NCBI GenBank assembly: GCA_022563055.1
Contig: JADFOB010000091.1
Coordinates: 1 to 6,057, forward strand
Origin: Planctomycetota bacterium
GTDB lineage: Bacteria > Planctomycetota > Phycisphaerae > UBA1845
Direction: 5' to 3'
Length of the DNA: 6,057 nucleotides
Of this stretch, positions 1 through 5,906 are shown in pieces. The stretch's first letter is position 1. Each line of letters starts with the position of its first letter. The notes under the pieces are model-generated. The model did not search any database and had not been told where the DNA came from. It saw only the letters and a program-made list of their open reading frames with translations. The position numbers and the translations under genes are program-made.

Positions 1-1
1 C

Positions 2-304
2 CGCGCGGTCGAATCGCTCTGGATGCTCTCATCGCATGGCGTCAAGCGTCTCGTTTTTACGGATACCTCACTGCACGTTCATGCCCAGGTCATGGGTGAC
101 AGCTTTTCGTGCCGTTACGAAGCCGGCGGCCAAACACTACGGCGCGTCGAAGTCGCACCCGACCTGCTCGTGGCTACCAACGATCTTCGCGATCGCCTGA
201 TCCTCTGGTCTCCCGGCAAGCCCGATCGACCGCGGGCGACCATCAGCGTCTCGCGACTGTGCCAGCGCAGTATCCAGGACGTCTGCCTGATCCAGCGGGC
301 GTAG
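2..304 (+). CDS. C-terminal end of an unidentified protein, possibly beta-propeller type (5' end outside window)
   Basis: An open frame runs from the left edge to a TAG at 302-304, giving about 100 residues. The third codon positions are strongly G/C biased, as in the other real genes here, so I take it as genuine coding sequence whose start lies upstream of the window. No motif is decisive. The end of the protein has features of a beta-propeller blade: alternating hydrophobic strands, then RDRLILW and a Pro/Gly-rich turn, then a short strand before SIQDVCL. That faintly recalls the propeller domains found with MoxR/vWA proteins, but this is impression only. The stop lies about 30 bases from the antisense transposase remnant, so the natural C-terminus may have been cut and replaced by a few junction-encoded residues (QRA). 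Confidence is fair for coding and low for function. Confidence 0.55.
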   Translation, partial: RAVESLWMLSSHGVKRLVFTDTSLHVHAQVMGDSFSCRYEAGGQTLRRVEVAPDLLVATNDLRDRLILWSPGKPDRPRATISVSRLCQRSIQDVCLIQRA

Positions 305-335
305 CGTCTTGTCCCCATGCGAGTCCGCGCGGGCT

Positions 336-440
336 ACGAGCCTGTTTGATCTGACCGAGGACCGTTTCGATCGTCCGCTTGCGCTTGGCGTACGTTTTGC
401 GACCCTTTACGCATACACGACCCGCGTTCTTCGGCATTCT
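336..440 (-). pseudogene. Remnant of an IS1182-like DDE transposase, C-terminal motif only
   Basis: The minus-strand frame from 521 to 243 contains a stretch that reads like the C-terminal catalytic end of IS1182-type (IS4-superfamily) transposases. It has RMPKNAGRV, then TYAKRKRTIETVLGQIKQAR. The spacing Y-x2-R-x4-E-x6-K (Tyr near 392, Glu near 368, Lys near 347) matches the family pattern YakRkatvEpvfGqiK, and this Glu is the third acidic catalytic residue. The expected continuation (R-G-F-R-x-F-L-x-R-G) is missing: similarity stops near 336, and the frame then runs antisense through the end of the left-edge gene. The N-terminal side also loses similarity beyond about 440. No terminal inverted repeats or target duplication can be seen. 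It is therefore an inactive scar of roughly 100 bases; the outer limits are approximate. Confidence 0.6.
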
Positions 441-455
441 TCGGTGCCCAGAGCG

Positions 456-480
456 GGTCCGCCTGAGGCGGGTTACTTTT
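456..480 (+). terminator. Candidate Rho-independent terminator
   Basis: CCGCC (459-463) and GGCGG (467-471) form a 5-bp G/C stem around a TGA loop. Three wobble pairs (456-458 with 472-474) could extend it, and TTTT follows at 477-480. It lies 150 bases after the stop of the left-edge gene and before the lipoprotein gene, where a terminator makes sense. The stem is short and the T-run is only four bases. Confidence 0.4.
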
Positions 481-537
481 CGACGAACGCTCGGTACGAT
501 GGCGGCCTGACGTATGGTCAATGGGAGTTATCGGCTG

Positions 538-544
538 AAAGGGA
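538..544 (+). promoter_or_regulatory. Ribosome binding site of the lipoprotein gene
   Basis: AAAGGGA lies seven bases before the ATG at 552. It decides the start: the frame is open back to 309, but only the ATG at 552 has a ribosome site at good spacing and is followed at once by a lipoprotein signal peptide. Confidence 0.55.
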
Positions 545-551
545 ATCGTTT

Positions 552-1088
552 ATGCAAAAGGGAATGATACTCACAACGGTCCTCGGAATCATGGCAGTCT
601 GTGGATGCCAGGGCACCGTCACCTGCAACGATGTGGCCGGCACCACGGCAGACATCAACGGAAACGGTTTTGTAGACATTACACCTCCACCGGGTGTCGA
701 ATTCGATTCCGATCGCACAATCAAGATCATCGGCGCCAATACACTTGTCGCAGCGGACCTCGCGCCTTTTGCCAAAGAACACGGCGTCGATCCGAATCTC
801 GTGAATCTCGCAGAGTTCCTGGTGCGATTCTCCTTCGATATCGAGTACGAAAACGGTGAGACGCAAACGATCTGTCAGTCATTCCCGTTCGATAAGTTTG
901 AAACGCGCTTCGAGGTGGCGTGCCCCAAACTGGCGGACATGAATGTCGAGCTGATTGCGCTGGTTCCCATCCTCGGGATCCCGATCGCCACCATTCCGGT
1001 CGGCTTCACGCTCGATGCCGTGGACTATGAATGCGGCGACACGGTCTCGATTCTCACCACGATTGACGAATCCGGCCAAGTGGTCTGA
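552..1088 (+). CDS. Small secreted lipoprotein of unknown function
   Basis: The product has 178 residues. Residues 1-18 form a short signal peptide (Lys at 3, hydrophobic stretch 5-16), followed by a lipobox-like VCG-C with Cys19 as the likely lipidated residue; an adjacent Cys17 makes the exact site slightly uncertain. The mature part begins with a Cys-containing segment, then D34-x-N36-x-N38-G-x-x-D42 (DINGNGFVD). This resembles the start of calcium-binding loops in dockerin or thrombospondin type 3 repeats, but only one copy is present and the full dockerin spacing is absent. Beta-rich sequence follows, with Cys at 25, 108, 124 and 161, an even number that could form two disulfides. I do not recognise the family. 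The gene stands alone on the plus strand, convergent with the SGNH gene downstream, so a functional link to the acyl-transfer cassette is not shown. An envelope location is the best-supported statement. Confidence 0.75.
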   Translation: MQKGMILTTVLGIMAVCGCQGTVTCNDVAGTTADINGNGFVDITPPPGVEFDSDRTIKIIGANTLVAADLAPFAKEHGVDPNLVNLAEFLVRFSFDIEYENGETQTICQSFPFDKFETRFEVACPKLADMNVELIALVPILGIPIATIPVGFTLDAVDYECGDTVSILTTIDESGQVV

Positions 1089-1107
1089 GTGATCGACGTT
1101 TTCTAAG

Positions 1108-1123
1108 CGGCGTGGTCACGCCG
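1108..1123. terminator. Hairpin between convergent genes, possible terminator
   Basis: CGGCGT (1108-1113) and ACGCCG (1118-1123) pair perfectly around a GGTC tetraloop, 20 bases after the lipoprotein stop. Neither strand has a proper T-run after the stem, so this is a stable hairpin of uncertain role. The rest of 1124-1287 shows no gene I would support. Confidence 0.35.
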
Positions 1124-1230
1124 GACAATTTCCAAGACACCGTTGCTCGACAAGGACGACCCGGATCGGAAGATCACCGAGGGAACGTCCCAAAACCCCT
1201 CCGCGCCAAGGCGACATGGACATTATCCGG

Positions 1231-1245
1231 TTAGAGCATTCTTCG
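1231..1245. repeat. Left copy of a 15-base inverted repeat bracketing the cassette
   Basis: TTAGAGCATTCTTCG here is the reverse complement, at 14 of 15 positions, of CGGAGAATGCTCTAA at 5581-5595. It lies 42 bases beyond the stop of the minus-strand SGNH gene. The similarity does not extend outwards and no flanking direct repeat is seen. Confidence 0.35.
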
Positions 1246-1287
1246 ATAGGGAGTGGCGATCCGGCAGTCGCGTTCCACGAGCCGCGT

Positions 1288-2631
1288 CTATGGCCCGTGC
1301 GCAGCGGCGACGGCGTGATGCGCCGATGAAAGCTCGTCGAAGATGCCGGCCACGACGGGCACGAAGGCGTCGGCGACCACGCGGTTGCCCTCCGGAGCGA
1401 AGTGGATCCCACCGCTGCTGAAACGCTCGATCACGTCTCCGACGGCACGCTCGGCGTCCACAACGACAACACCCGTCTCCTGCGCAATGTCGAAGAGCGA
1501 TTGCCGGCACACTTCCATCGCCGCAGCCACACTCTGACGGGAGACGAGTGCGCCGGACGCATCGCACAGACCGGTCGGTAGATCCGCAGCCTCAGGGCAG
1601 TCGAGCAGGTTCGGCTCGGTCGCAAGGAGAATCCGGCGTCCATCCGCGAGGCACAGGCGTACCAGGTAGGCCAGGTTCTCCCGATGCGAGCGAGTACTGG
1701 GAAATCCGTCCAGCGCCACGTCAACGGTGACGGGTTCAATCGGGCCGGCCAATCCATCCCGGAGCGACCGGTAGTACATCCGATCGAATCTCGTGACCCG
1801 GCACGCCAACCGATAGAGCGCCGACGCCTCCAACAGTCCCCACGCCATAAAGTCATTGTCCTTCTTGGCGCCGGAGCTGCGCTGGAGTATTCGCCGCATG
1901 GACCCTTGATAGGAACCGTAGTCGCGTTCAAACGGTGGTTCGCCCGGCAGGGGGAAGCTGTGGGCCAAGTCGGAATAGGCGTACATCGCGATGACCAGAT
2001 CCGGTTGGAAGAAGCGCCCATCCAGGACGTAGCTGACGAGCCCCTTGACGCTGCTATGCCACGCCAACCCGGCGTTGATCACCTCGACGTCGTATCCACG
2101 ATCGATCAGGCTTTGCTCGAGCATCGCGGGCCAAGTCTCGTCGCTCGCCAACAAATAGCCATGGGTCGTGGAGCTTCCAAGACAAAGGATGCGGAATCGC
2201 GTGCTCTTGGCGCGCGTGTGGATGCGCCCGCGATACGCACGGACCCACTGCCCATCCATCTTGACACGGTCGACGTGTTGCAGGGAGGAGTGAAAACGCT
2301 GCGCCGGATCGACGATCGGTCGGGACGGTGTCGGATCGGATGGTAGGCCGATGCACCGAAGCAGCACCTCAGCCACAAGACCGACCATCAACGTCGCGGC
2401 GCCGCCGAACAGCAGTCGCCTGCGAGGTGACAGCGCTCCTGCCACATCCTCATCGGCGCGGCGTGAGGACCACACCGCGCGAACACAGACAACCGTGACC
2501 CAAAGGATCACGACGCTGGCGAACACAGCCACCACGAACCATCGGCGACTGTAGCGGCCAAAGATGGACGGATTTCCATCGCTGAACGTCAGCCAGAACC
2601 CCAAGGCCAGCAGCACGCCCACAGCGATCAA
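1288..2631 (-). CDS. Membrane-anchored SGNH/GDSL-like protein with degenerate catalytic blocks
   Basis: The product has 447 residues if translation starts at the TTG at 2631. Three hydrophobic segments (about 1-15, 31-53, 72-92) precede the catalytic domain. The positively charged stretch around 57-73 suggests that loop is cytoplasmic, which puts the C-terminal domain outside the membrane. SGNH block I is clear: RILCLGSSTTHG with the nucleophile Ser154. Block II is VINAGLAWHS with Gly188. Block III reads YAYSDL, so the usual Asn is Ser220. Block V reads SGGIHFAPEGN, with His410 kept but Gly407 where the DxxH Asp is expected. Ser and His are thus present while Asn and Asp are not, so it may be inactive, use other residues, or act as a partner of the neighbouring enzymes. 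It diverges from the SGNH-MBOAT pair, with 327 bases between starts. Start uncertain: no ribosome site precedes the TTG, the frame is open to a stop near 2720, and a start as far up as the CTG at 2697 would give a fuller first helix. A role in envelope acylation is inferred from context. Confidence 0.8.
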   Translation of the reverse strand: MIAVGVLLALGFWLTFSDGNPSIFGRYSRRWFVVAVFASVVILWVTVVCVRAVWSSRRADEDVAGALSPRRRLLFGGAATLMVGLVAEVLLRCIGLPSDPTPSRPIVDPAQRFHSSLQHVDRVKMDGQWVRAYRGRIHTRAKSTRFRILCLGSSTTHGYLLASDETWPAMLEQSLIDRGYDVEVINAGLAWHSSVKGLVSYVLDGRFFQPDLVIAMYAYSDLAHSFPLPGEPPFERDYGSYQGSMRRILQRSSGAKKDNDFMAWGLLEASALYRLACRVTRFDRMYYRSLRDGLAGPIEPVTVDVALDGFPSTRSHRENLAYLVRLCLADGRRILLATEPNLLDCPEAADLPTGLCDASGALVSRQSVAAAMEVCRQSLFDIAQETGVVVVDAERAVGDVIERFSSGGIHFAPEGNRVVADAFVPVVAGIFDELSSAHHAVAAAHGP

Positions 2632-2942
2632 CAGAGCTGCGCAGAAAATGCGCAGAGCCGCATTCCAACGATGCGTGACTTCTATTACCGCCCACAGTCT
2701 ATGGTTATCGGTCCGTTACGCGGACACCTGTAGCTACAAGCCCGCTGAGGGCACCCACACTCGGATCGCAAAGGCAAGCTCCCATGGGCGCCGTGGGCAA
2801 ACGAGGACTTGCCCCCCGTTCTTACCGCCCAGGCACAGGAATCGCACCGCTCAAGAGCAGTGGCACATGAGTGACCGTCCAACCCTCCGCCATTCTCCAA
2901 CAGGGCAACCGCCATGCCGATAACTCAGGAGTCTACGTCTTG
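2632..2942. other. Divergent intergenic region between the two SGNH genes
   Basis: This stretch must hold the promoters for both directions, but I find no convincing -35/-10 pair on either strand. It has an 8-base palindrome CCCATGGG near 2781 and a perfect 6-bp hairpin, GGGCAA (2795-2800) with TTGCCC (2809-2814) around an 8-base loop. Overlapping open frames on both strands here have no recognisable motif, ribosome site or coding bias. The part next to 2631 may encode the true N-terminus of the minus-strand SGNH protein, up to 22 extra codons. Confidence 0.4.
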
Positions 2943-2948
2943 AGAGGA
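2943..2948 (+). promoter_or_regulatory. Ribosome binding site of the plus-strand SGNH gene
   Basis: AGAGGA lies ten bases before the ATG at 2959 and only one base before an in-frame GTG at 2950. The spacing favours the ATG. Confidence 0.5.
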
Positions 2949-2958
2949 AGTGCCTTCG

Positions 2959-3987
2959 ATGACGCAGTTGACCGCCGCCGTACCGCTTGCACCACCGGTT
3001 GAAGGAACGTCCCGCCCGACCTTGTCCCGAAAGGTTCTCCACACACTTTCGGTGCTGGTGGCCATCTGTGCGGCGCTCCCTCTTGGAGAGGGAATCATCC
3101 GCCTGAGCAACCGCTCGATGAGGAATTACAACATCGAGATGTGGCGCTACAGCAAGGAACTCAAGACCCAAAGCGCCAACCCGATACTGGGGCACGAACA
3201 CTTGAGCAACACGTCCGCCGTCCTCCAGTCGGTGAGCATCCGCCTGAACGAACTGGGCATGCGCGGCGCGCCCATACCGCCACGCTCGCCCGGAAAACGC
3301 CGCATCGTGCTGCTGGGAAGTTCGATCACGCTGGGCTGGGGCGTTCCCGAAGAGGAGACGCTGGCGGTTCGTCTACAGGAGTTGTTCCAACGTGACAACG
3401 AGGACGTCGAGGTGCTCAACGCCGGGGTCGGAAATTACAACGCCGTTCGATACGTGGAACTCTTTCTGACTCGCCTGCGCAAGCTGCAGCCCGACGACAT
3501 TGTGGTCCACTACTTCATCAACGACGCCGAAACGCTCGAACCCGGCGGCGGCAACTTCCTCATCCGCCATAGCCAACTCGCTGCGACGCTGTGGACCATG
3601 GCGAAGCAATACTCCGGCGGCATAGGAGAACGGGGGCTTGAGGAGCACTACCGAAAGGTCTACGCGCCCGGCGCCCCTGGATACGTGGCCATGAGAGATG
3701 CCTTGCGCCGCCTTAGCGATTATGCGAAAGAGCACGACATCCGCCTCCACCTGGCCATGATGCCGGACATCCACAACCTGAGAGACTACCACTTCCACTA
3801 CATCCACAAGCTGCTTCGCAAGGTATCCGGCGAGTTGGGCTACAACTACGTCGACCTCTATCCCGGTTTCGCGGGTCTGACGCCCGAGGATATCTGGTCG
3901 ATCCCCGGCGACCCACACCCCAACGGCGATGGGCACCGGATCATGGCTCAGACGCTCTACCCGGCGCTGAACGCGCAGGGATCCTAA
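2959..3987 (+). CDS. Signal-anchored SGNH/GDSL hydrolase-family protein, probable envelope O-acyltransferase or esterase
   Basis: The product has 342 residues. A basic N-terminus (R19, R24, K25) leads into one hydrophobic segment at about 27-48, likely an uncleaved signal anchor, placing the rest outside the cytoplasmic membrane. The SGNH domain fills residues about 114-335. Block I is RRIVLLGSSITLGWG with nucleophile Ser122; block II is VLNAGVGNYN with Gly156; block III is YFINDA with Asn188; block V is PGDPHPNGDGH with Asp318 and His320. All catalytic and oxyanion-hole residues are present. Members of this superfamily hydrolyse esters or transfer acyl groups. An MBOAT gene follows after 139 bases on the same strand, as in alginate- and peptidoglycan-type O-acetylation systems, so acyl transfer to an envelope glycan is the likely role; esterase activity remains possible. 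An in-frame GTG at 2950 would add three residues, but its ribosome site would be too close. Confidence 0.88.
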   Translation: MTQLTAAVPLAPPVEGTSRPTLSRKVLHTLSVLVAICAALPLGEGIIRLSNRSMRNYNIEMWRYSKELKTQSANPILGHEHLSNTSAVLQSVSIRLNELGMRGAPIPPRSPGKRRIVLLGSSITLGWGVPEEETLAVRLQELFQRDNEDVEVLNAGVGNYNAVRYVELFLTRLRKLQPDDIVVHYFINDAETLEPGGGNFLIRHSQLAATLWTMAKQYSGGIGERGLEEHYRKVYAPGAPGYVAMRDALRRLSDYAKEHDIRLHLAMMPDIHNLRDYHFHYIHKLLRKVSGELGYNYVDLYPGFAGLTPEDIWSIPGDPHPNGDGHRIMAQTLYPALNAQGS

Positions 3988-4017
3988 ACCACGCTAGCGA
4001 GGTACCGATAACCAAGT

Positions 4018-4025
4018 AGGAGGTG
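4018..4025 (+). promoter_or_regulatory. Strong Shine-Dalgarno-like sequence without a start codon at normal distance
   Basis: AGGAGGTG is a near-perfect complement of the 16S rRNA 3' end, 30 bases after the SGNH stop. No ATG, GTG or TTG lies 4-12 bases downstream. The next ATG (4041) is 17 bases from AGGAGG and opens a 45-codon frame ending at 4178, overlapping the MBOAT start in another frame. The MBOAT start itself is about 100 bases away. Confidence 0.4.
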
Positions 4026-4058
4026 TGCGCGCCGCTAGGGATGCATGCCGCCCGGTGC

Positions 4059-4077
4059 CACTGCTGTTTCAGCAGTG
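4059..4077 (+). other. Perfect 8-bp hairpin between SGNH and MBOAT genes
   Basis: CACTGCTG (4059-4066) and CAGCAGTG (4070-4077) pair without mismatch around a TTT loop. No T-run follows (CTCTGTACG), so it is not a classic terminator. It could attenuate transcription, block RNA decay, or set the ratio of SGNH to MBOAT protein. Confidence 0.45.
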
Positions 4078-4126
4078 CTCTGTACGTAAGAGCGAATCAC
4101 CAGCGCCTTAACAGTTGGCTGCTCAG

Positions 4127-5533
4127 ATGCTCTTTGTCGAACCAAGATTCTTCTGTTTCTTCGCCGCTGTCTTTCTGATCCACTGGGTCATCAGCCATGC
4201 GACGCTGCGCAAGGTCTGGCTCCTGCTGGTGAGCTACTTGTTCTATGCCGCCTGGGACTGGCGGTTCCTCGGGCTGATCCTCGCCTCGACCGTGATCGAT
4301 TATTCGGTCGGCGTTATGCTCTCGCGTCCTTTGTCCCGCGCCGGGCGAAAAGGCTGGCTGATCTTCAGCGTGGCCTCCAACCTCGGCATCCTGGGCTTTT
4401 TCAAGTATTACAACTTCTTCATCGAGTCGGCGGCGGACGTGAGTGCGCTGATGGGTTTGTCCATGCCCATCAGCACGCTGAACATCATCCTGCCGGTCGG
4501 TATCAGCTTCTACACGTTCCAGACGCTCAGCTATTCGATCGATGTCTACCGCGGTCGGCTGGAACCGACGAAGAACTTTCTCGACCTGGCCCTGTTCGTC
4601 GGGTTTTTTCCCCAGTTGGTGGCCGGTCCCATCGTCCGTGCCAAGGACTTCCTTCCCCAGTTGCGCCTGCCGCGCGTTTTTGCCCGCGTCGAGATACGGG
4701 CGTGCCTGACGTTGTTCCTGATCGGGTACTTCAAGAAGGCGTGTATTTCGGACAACATCGCTCCCATCGTCGACGCCTATTTCGCGGCGCCGGGTGACTT
4801 CTCCGCGCTGAGCGGATGGATCGCCGTGAGCTTCTACGCCGTGCAGATCTACTGCGATTTCTCCGGGTACAGCGACATGGCCATCGCCTGTGCGGGTTTG
4901 CTCGGGTACCGGCTATGTGTGAACTTTCACTTCCCCTACTTCGCGGCGAATGTCTCGGAGTTCTGGGGTCGGTGGCACATCAGCCTGTCAAGTTGGCTCA
5001 AGGATTACCTCTACGTCCCGCTGGGCGGGAATCGCGGATCGAAGCTGTTCACCTATCGCAACCTGATGCTGACGATGCTTCTGGGCGGTCTGTGGCACGG
5101 CGCGGCCTGGAACTTCGTGATCTGGGGCGCCCTGCACGGCTTTGCCTTGATCGCCCACAAGGAATGGCGCCGCCTAACAGGTTCACAACCTAAACCATCG
5201 ACGCCGACGCGCGTGCTAACGACCCTGCTGACTTTCTACTGGGTTTGTTTAGCCTGGATCTTCTTCCGCTCGCCCGATCTTGCGACCTCCGCCACGATCG
5301 CCAAGGCGTTTGTGCTGCTACAGTCCGAGGGGTCCGCGCACCTCGGTCTCGATCACGTCTGGCTCCTGCCTTGTTTGGCAGCGGCTCACTGGGCCATGTA
5401 CAAGGGTCGATTCCTGGACCGCCTGGCACGCATGGCTGACTGGGCGTTCGCCGCCTGGTACAGCCTGGCGACCTCGCTGGTCATCGCCTTGCTTCCAGCC
5501 ACCTATCGCGCGTTCATCTACTTTCAGTTTTGA
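4127..5533 (+). CDS. MBOAT-family membrane O-acyltransferase (AlgI/DltB-like)
   Basis: The product has 468 residues, close to the usual length for bacterial MBOATs, and about eleven or more hydrophobic segments. Family motifs in order: ILPVGISFYTFQ (121-132), FPQLVAGPIVRAKDFLPQL (161-179), YCDFSGYSDMAIA (242-254), WGRWHISLSSWLKDYLYVPLGG (280-301), and LLGGLWHGAAWNFVIWGALHG (318-338). His324 in LWHG is the invariant catalytic His; His337 lies further along the same segment. Such proteins move an acyl group, usually acetyl, from a cytoplasmic donor across the membrane to an extracytoplasmic SGNH-type partner or acceptor. The SGNH gene just upstream fits that partner. The frame is open back to a TAA at 4109, so only the TTG at 4115 or the ATG at 4127 can start it. 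I chose the ATG because MLFVEPRFFCFF matches the typical MBOAT N-terminus. Neither start has a ribosome site, so initiation may depend on coupling, structure or an unusual mechanism. The acceptor molecule is unknown. Confidence 0.93.
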   Translation: MLFVEPRFFCFFAAVFLIHWVISHATLRKVWLLLVSYLFYAAWDWRFLGLILASTVIDYSVGVMLSRPLSRAGRKGWLIFSVASNLGILGFFKYYNFFIESAADVSALMGLSMPISTLNIILPVGISFYTFQTLSYSIDVYRGRLEPTKNFLDLALFVGFFPQLVAGPIVRAKDFLPQLRLPRVFARVEIRACLTLFLIGYFKKACISDNIAPIVDAYFAAPGDFSALSGWIAVSFYAVQIYCDFSGYSDMAIACAGLLGYRLCVNFHFPYFAANVSEFWGRWHISLSSWLKDYLYVPLGGNRGSKLFTYRNLMLTMLLGGLWHGAAWNFVIWGALHGFALIAHKEWRRLTGSQPKPSTPTRVLTTLLTFYWVCLAWIFFRSPDLATSATIAKAFVLLQSEGSAHLGLDHVWLLPCLAAAHWAMYKGRFLDRLARMADWAFAAWYSLATSLVIALLPATYRAFIYFQF

Positions 5534-5553
5534 CACCTCTGCTGAGGATATAG

Positions 5554-5569
5554 TCCCGGCGCGCCGGGA
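5554..5569. other. 16-base perfect palindrome after the MBOAT gene
   Basis: TCCCGGCGCGCCGGGA reads the same on both strands and could fold as a 6-bp stem with a CGCG loop, 20 bases after the MBOAT stop. No T-run follows on either strand. It may be a weak terminator, a protein site or chance in GC-rich DNA. Confidence 0.3.
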
Positions 5570-5580
5570 TTACATAAAGA

Positions 5581-5595
5581 CGGAGAATGCTCTAA
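5581..5595. repeat. Right copy of the 15-base inverted repeat bracketing the cassette
   Basis: CGGAGAATGCTCTAA matches the reverse complement of 1231-1245 at 14 of 15 positions. It lies 47 bases after the MBOAT stop, close to the 42-base distance of the left copy from its gene. Confidence 0.35.
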
Positions 5596-5638
5596 AATGC
5601 CACGCACCCGCTACAGCACCACCGCATGAGTGGCTCCC

Positions 5639-5666
5639 TTTACGCCCGAGTCCTTCGCGGTATAGT
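5639..5666 (+). promoter_or_regulatory. Promoter-like -35/-10 pair upstream of tRNA-Arg
   Basis: TTTACG (5639-5644, 4 of 6 to TTGACA) and TATAGT (5661-5666, 5 of 6 to TATAAT) are 16 bases apart. Transcription would start near 5673 and give a leader of about 130 bases before the tRNA. It is the best sigma70-type match I see in the window, and it has the right direction for the tRNA. Confidence 0.4.
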
Positions 5667-5680
5667 ACGCGGGTTCGCTC

Positions 5681-5756
5681 GGTCTGAGTGGTAAGCGAGC
5701 CGGACGCACGGTACCCGGTCGCCTCGGCGGGGGAACGGTGCTTCCGGCGAAAGACC
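5681..5756 (+). other. Long leader hairpin upstream of tRNA-Arg
   Basis: GCCGGA-C-GCAC (5699-5709) pairs with GTGC-T-TCCGGC (5738-5748): ten Watson-Crick pairs with one symmetrical C/T mismatch, enclosing a GC-rich loop of 28 bases. GGTCT (5681-5685) with AGACC (5752-5756) could close an outer stem, leaving unpaired 5686-5698 as a bulge. I could match it to no known RNA class. It may be a processed leader, an attenuator or an unannotated small RNA. Confidence 0.35.
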
Positions 5757-5802
5757 CGTAACCATCTATGCTACAAAGACTTACGAGCGGCATACAACAC
5801 AA

Positions 5803-5876
<74 letters not shown>

Positions 5877-5906
5877 GTGGATCTTAGCAGCGTTCTTACG
5901 GCCCCG

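Noticed and set aside
243..335. Continuation of the transposase frame beyond the catalytic Lys
   Set aside because: The expected R-G-F-R-x-F-L-x-R-G continuation is absent in all three minus-strand frames, and the plus strand has better coding bias, so this part belongs to the left-edge gene and the junction.
1684..2346. Plus-strand open frame of 220 codons
   Set aside because: It lies wholly antisense to the minus-strand SGNH gene, which has clear motifs. The frame has no recognisable domain or ribosome site and reflects GC-rich codon bias.
2685..2915. Minus-strand open frame of 76 codons upstream of the SGNH gene
   Set aside because: Cys/Arg/Gly-rich composition, no motif, no ribosome site, and it ends inside the possible N-terminal extension of the SGNH gene.
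2564..2923. Plus-strand open frame of 119 codons across the divergent region
   Set aside because: Overlaps the first helices of the minus-strand SGNH gene in antisense and has low-complexity Arg/Pro/Thr composition without motifs.
3373..3936. Minus-strand open frame of 187 codons
   Set aside because: Antisense shadow of the plus-strand SGNH gene, whose catalytic blocks fix the real frame. Its valine-rich composition is typical of such shadows.
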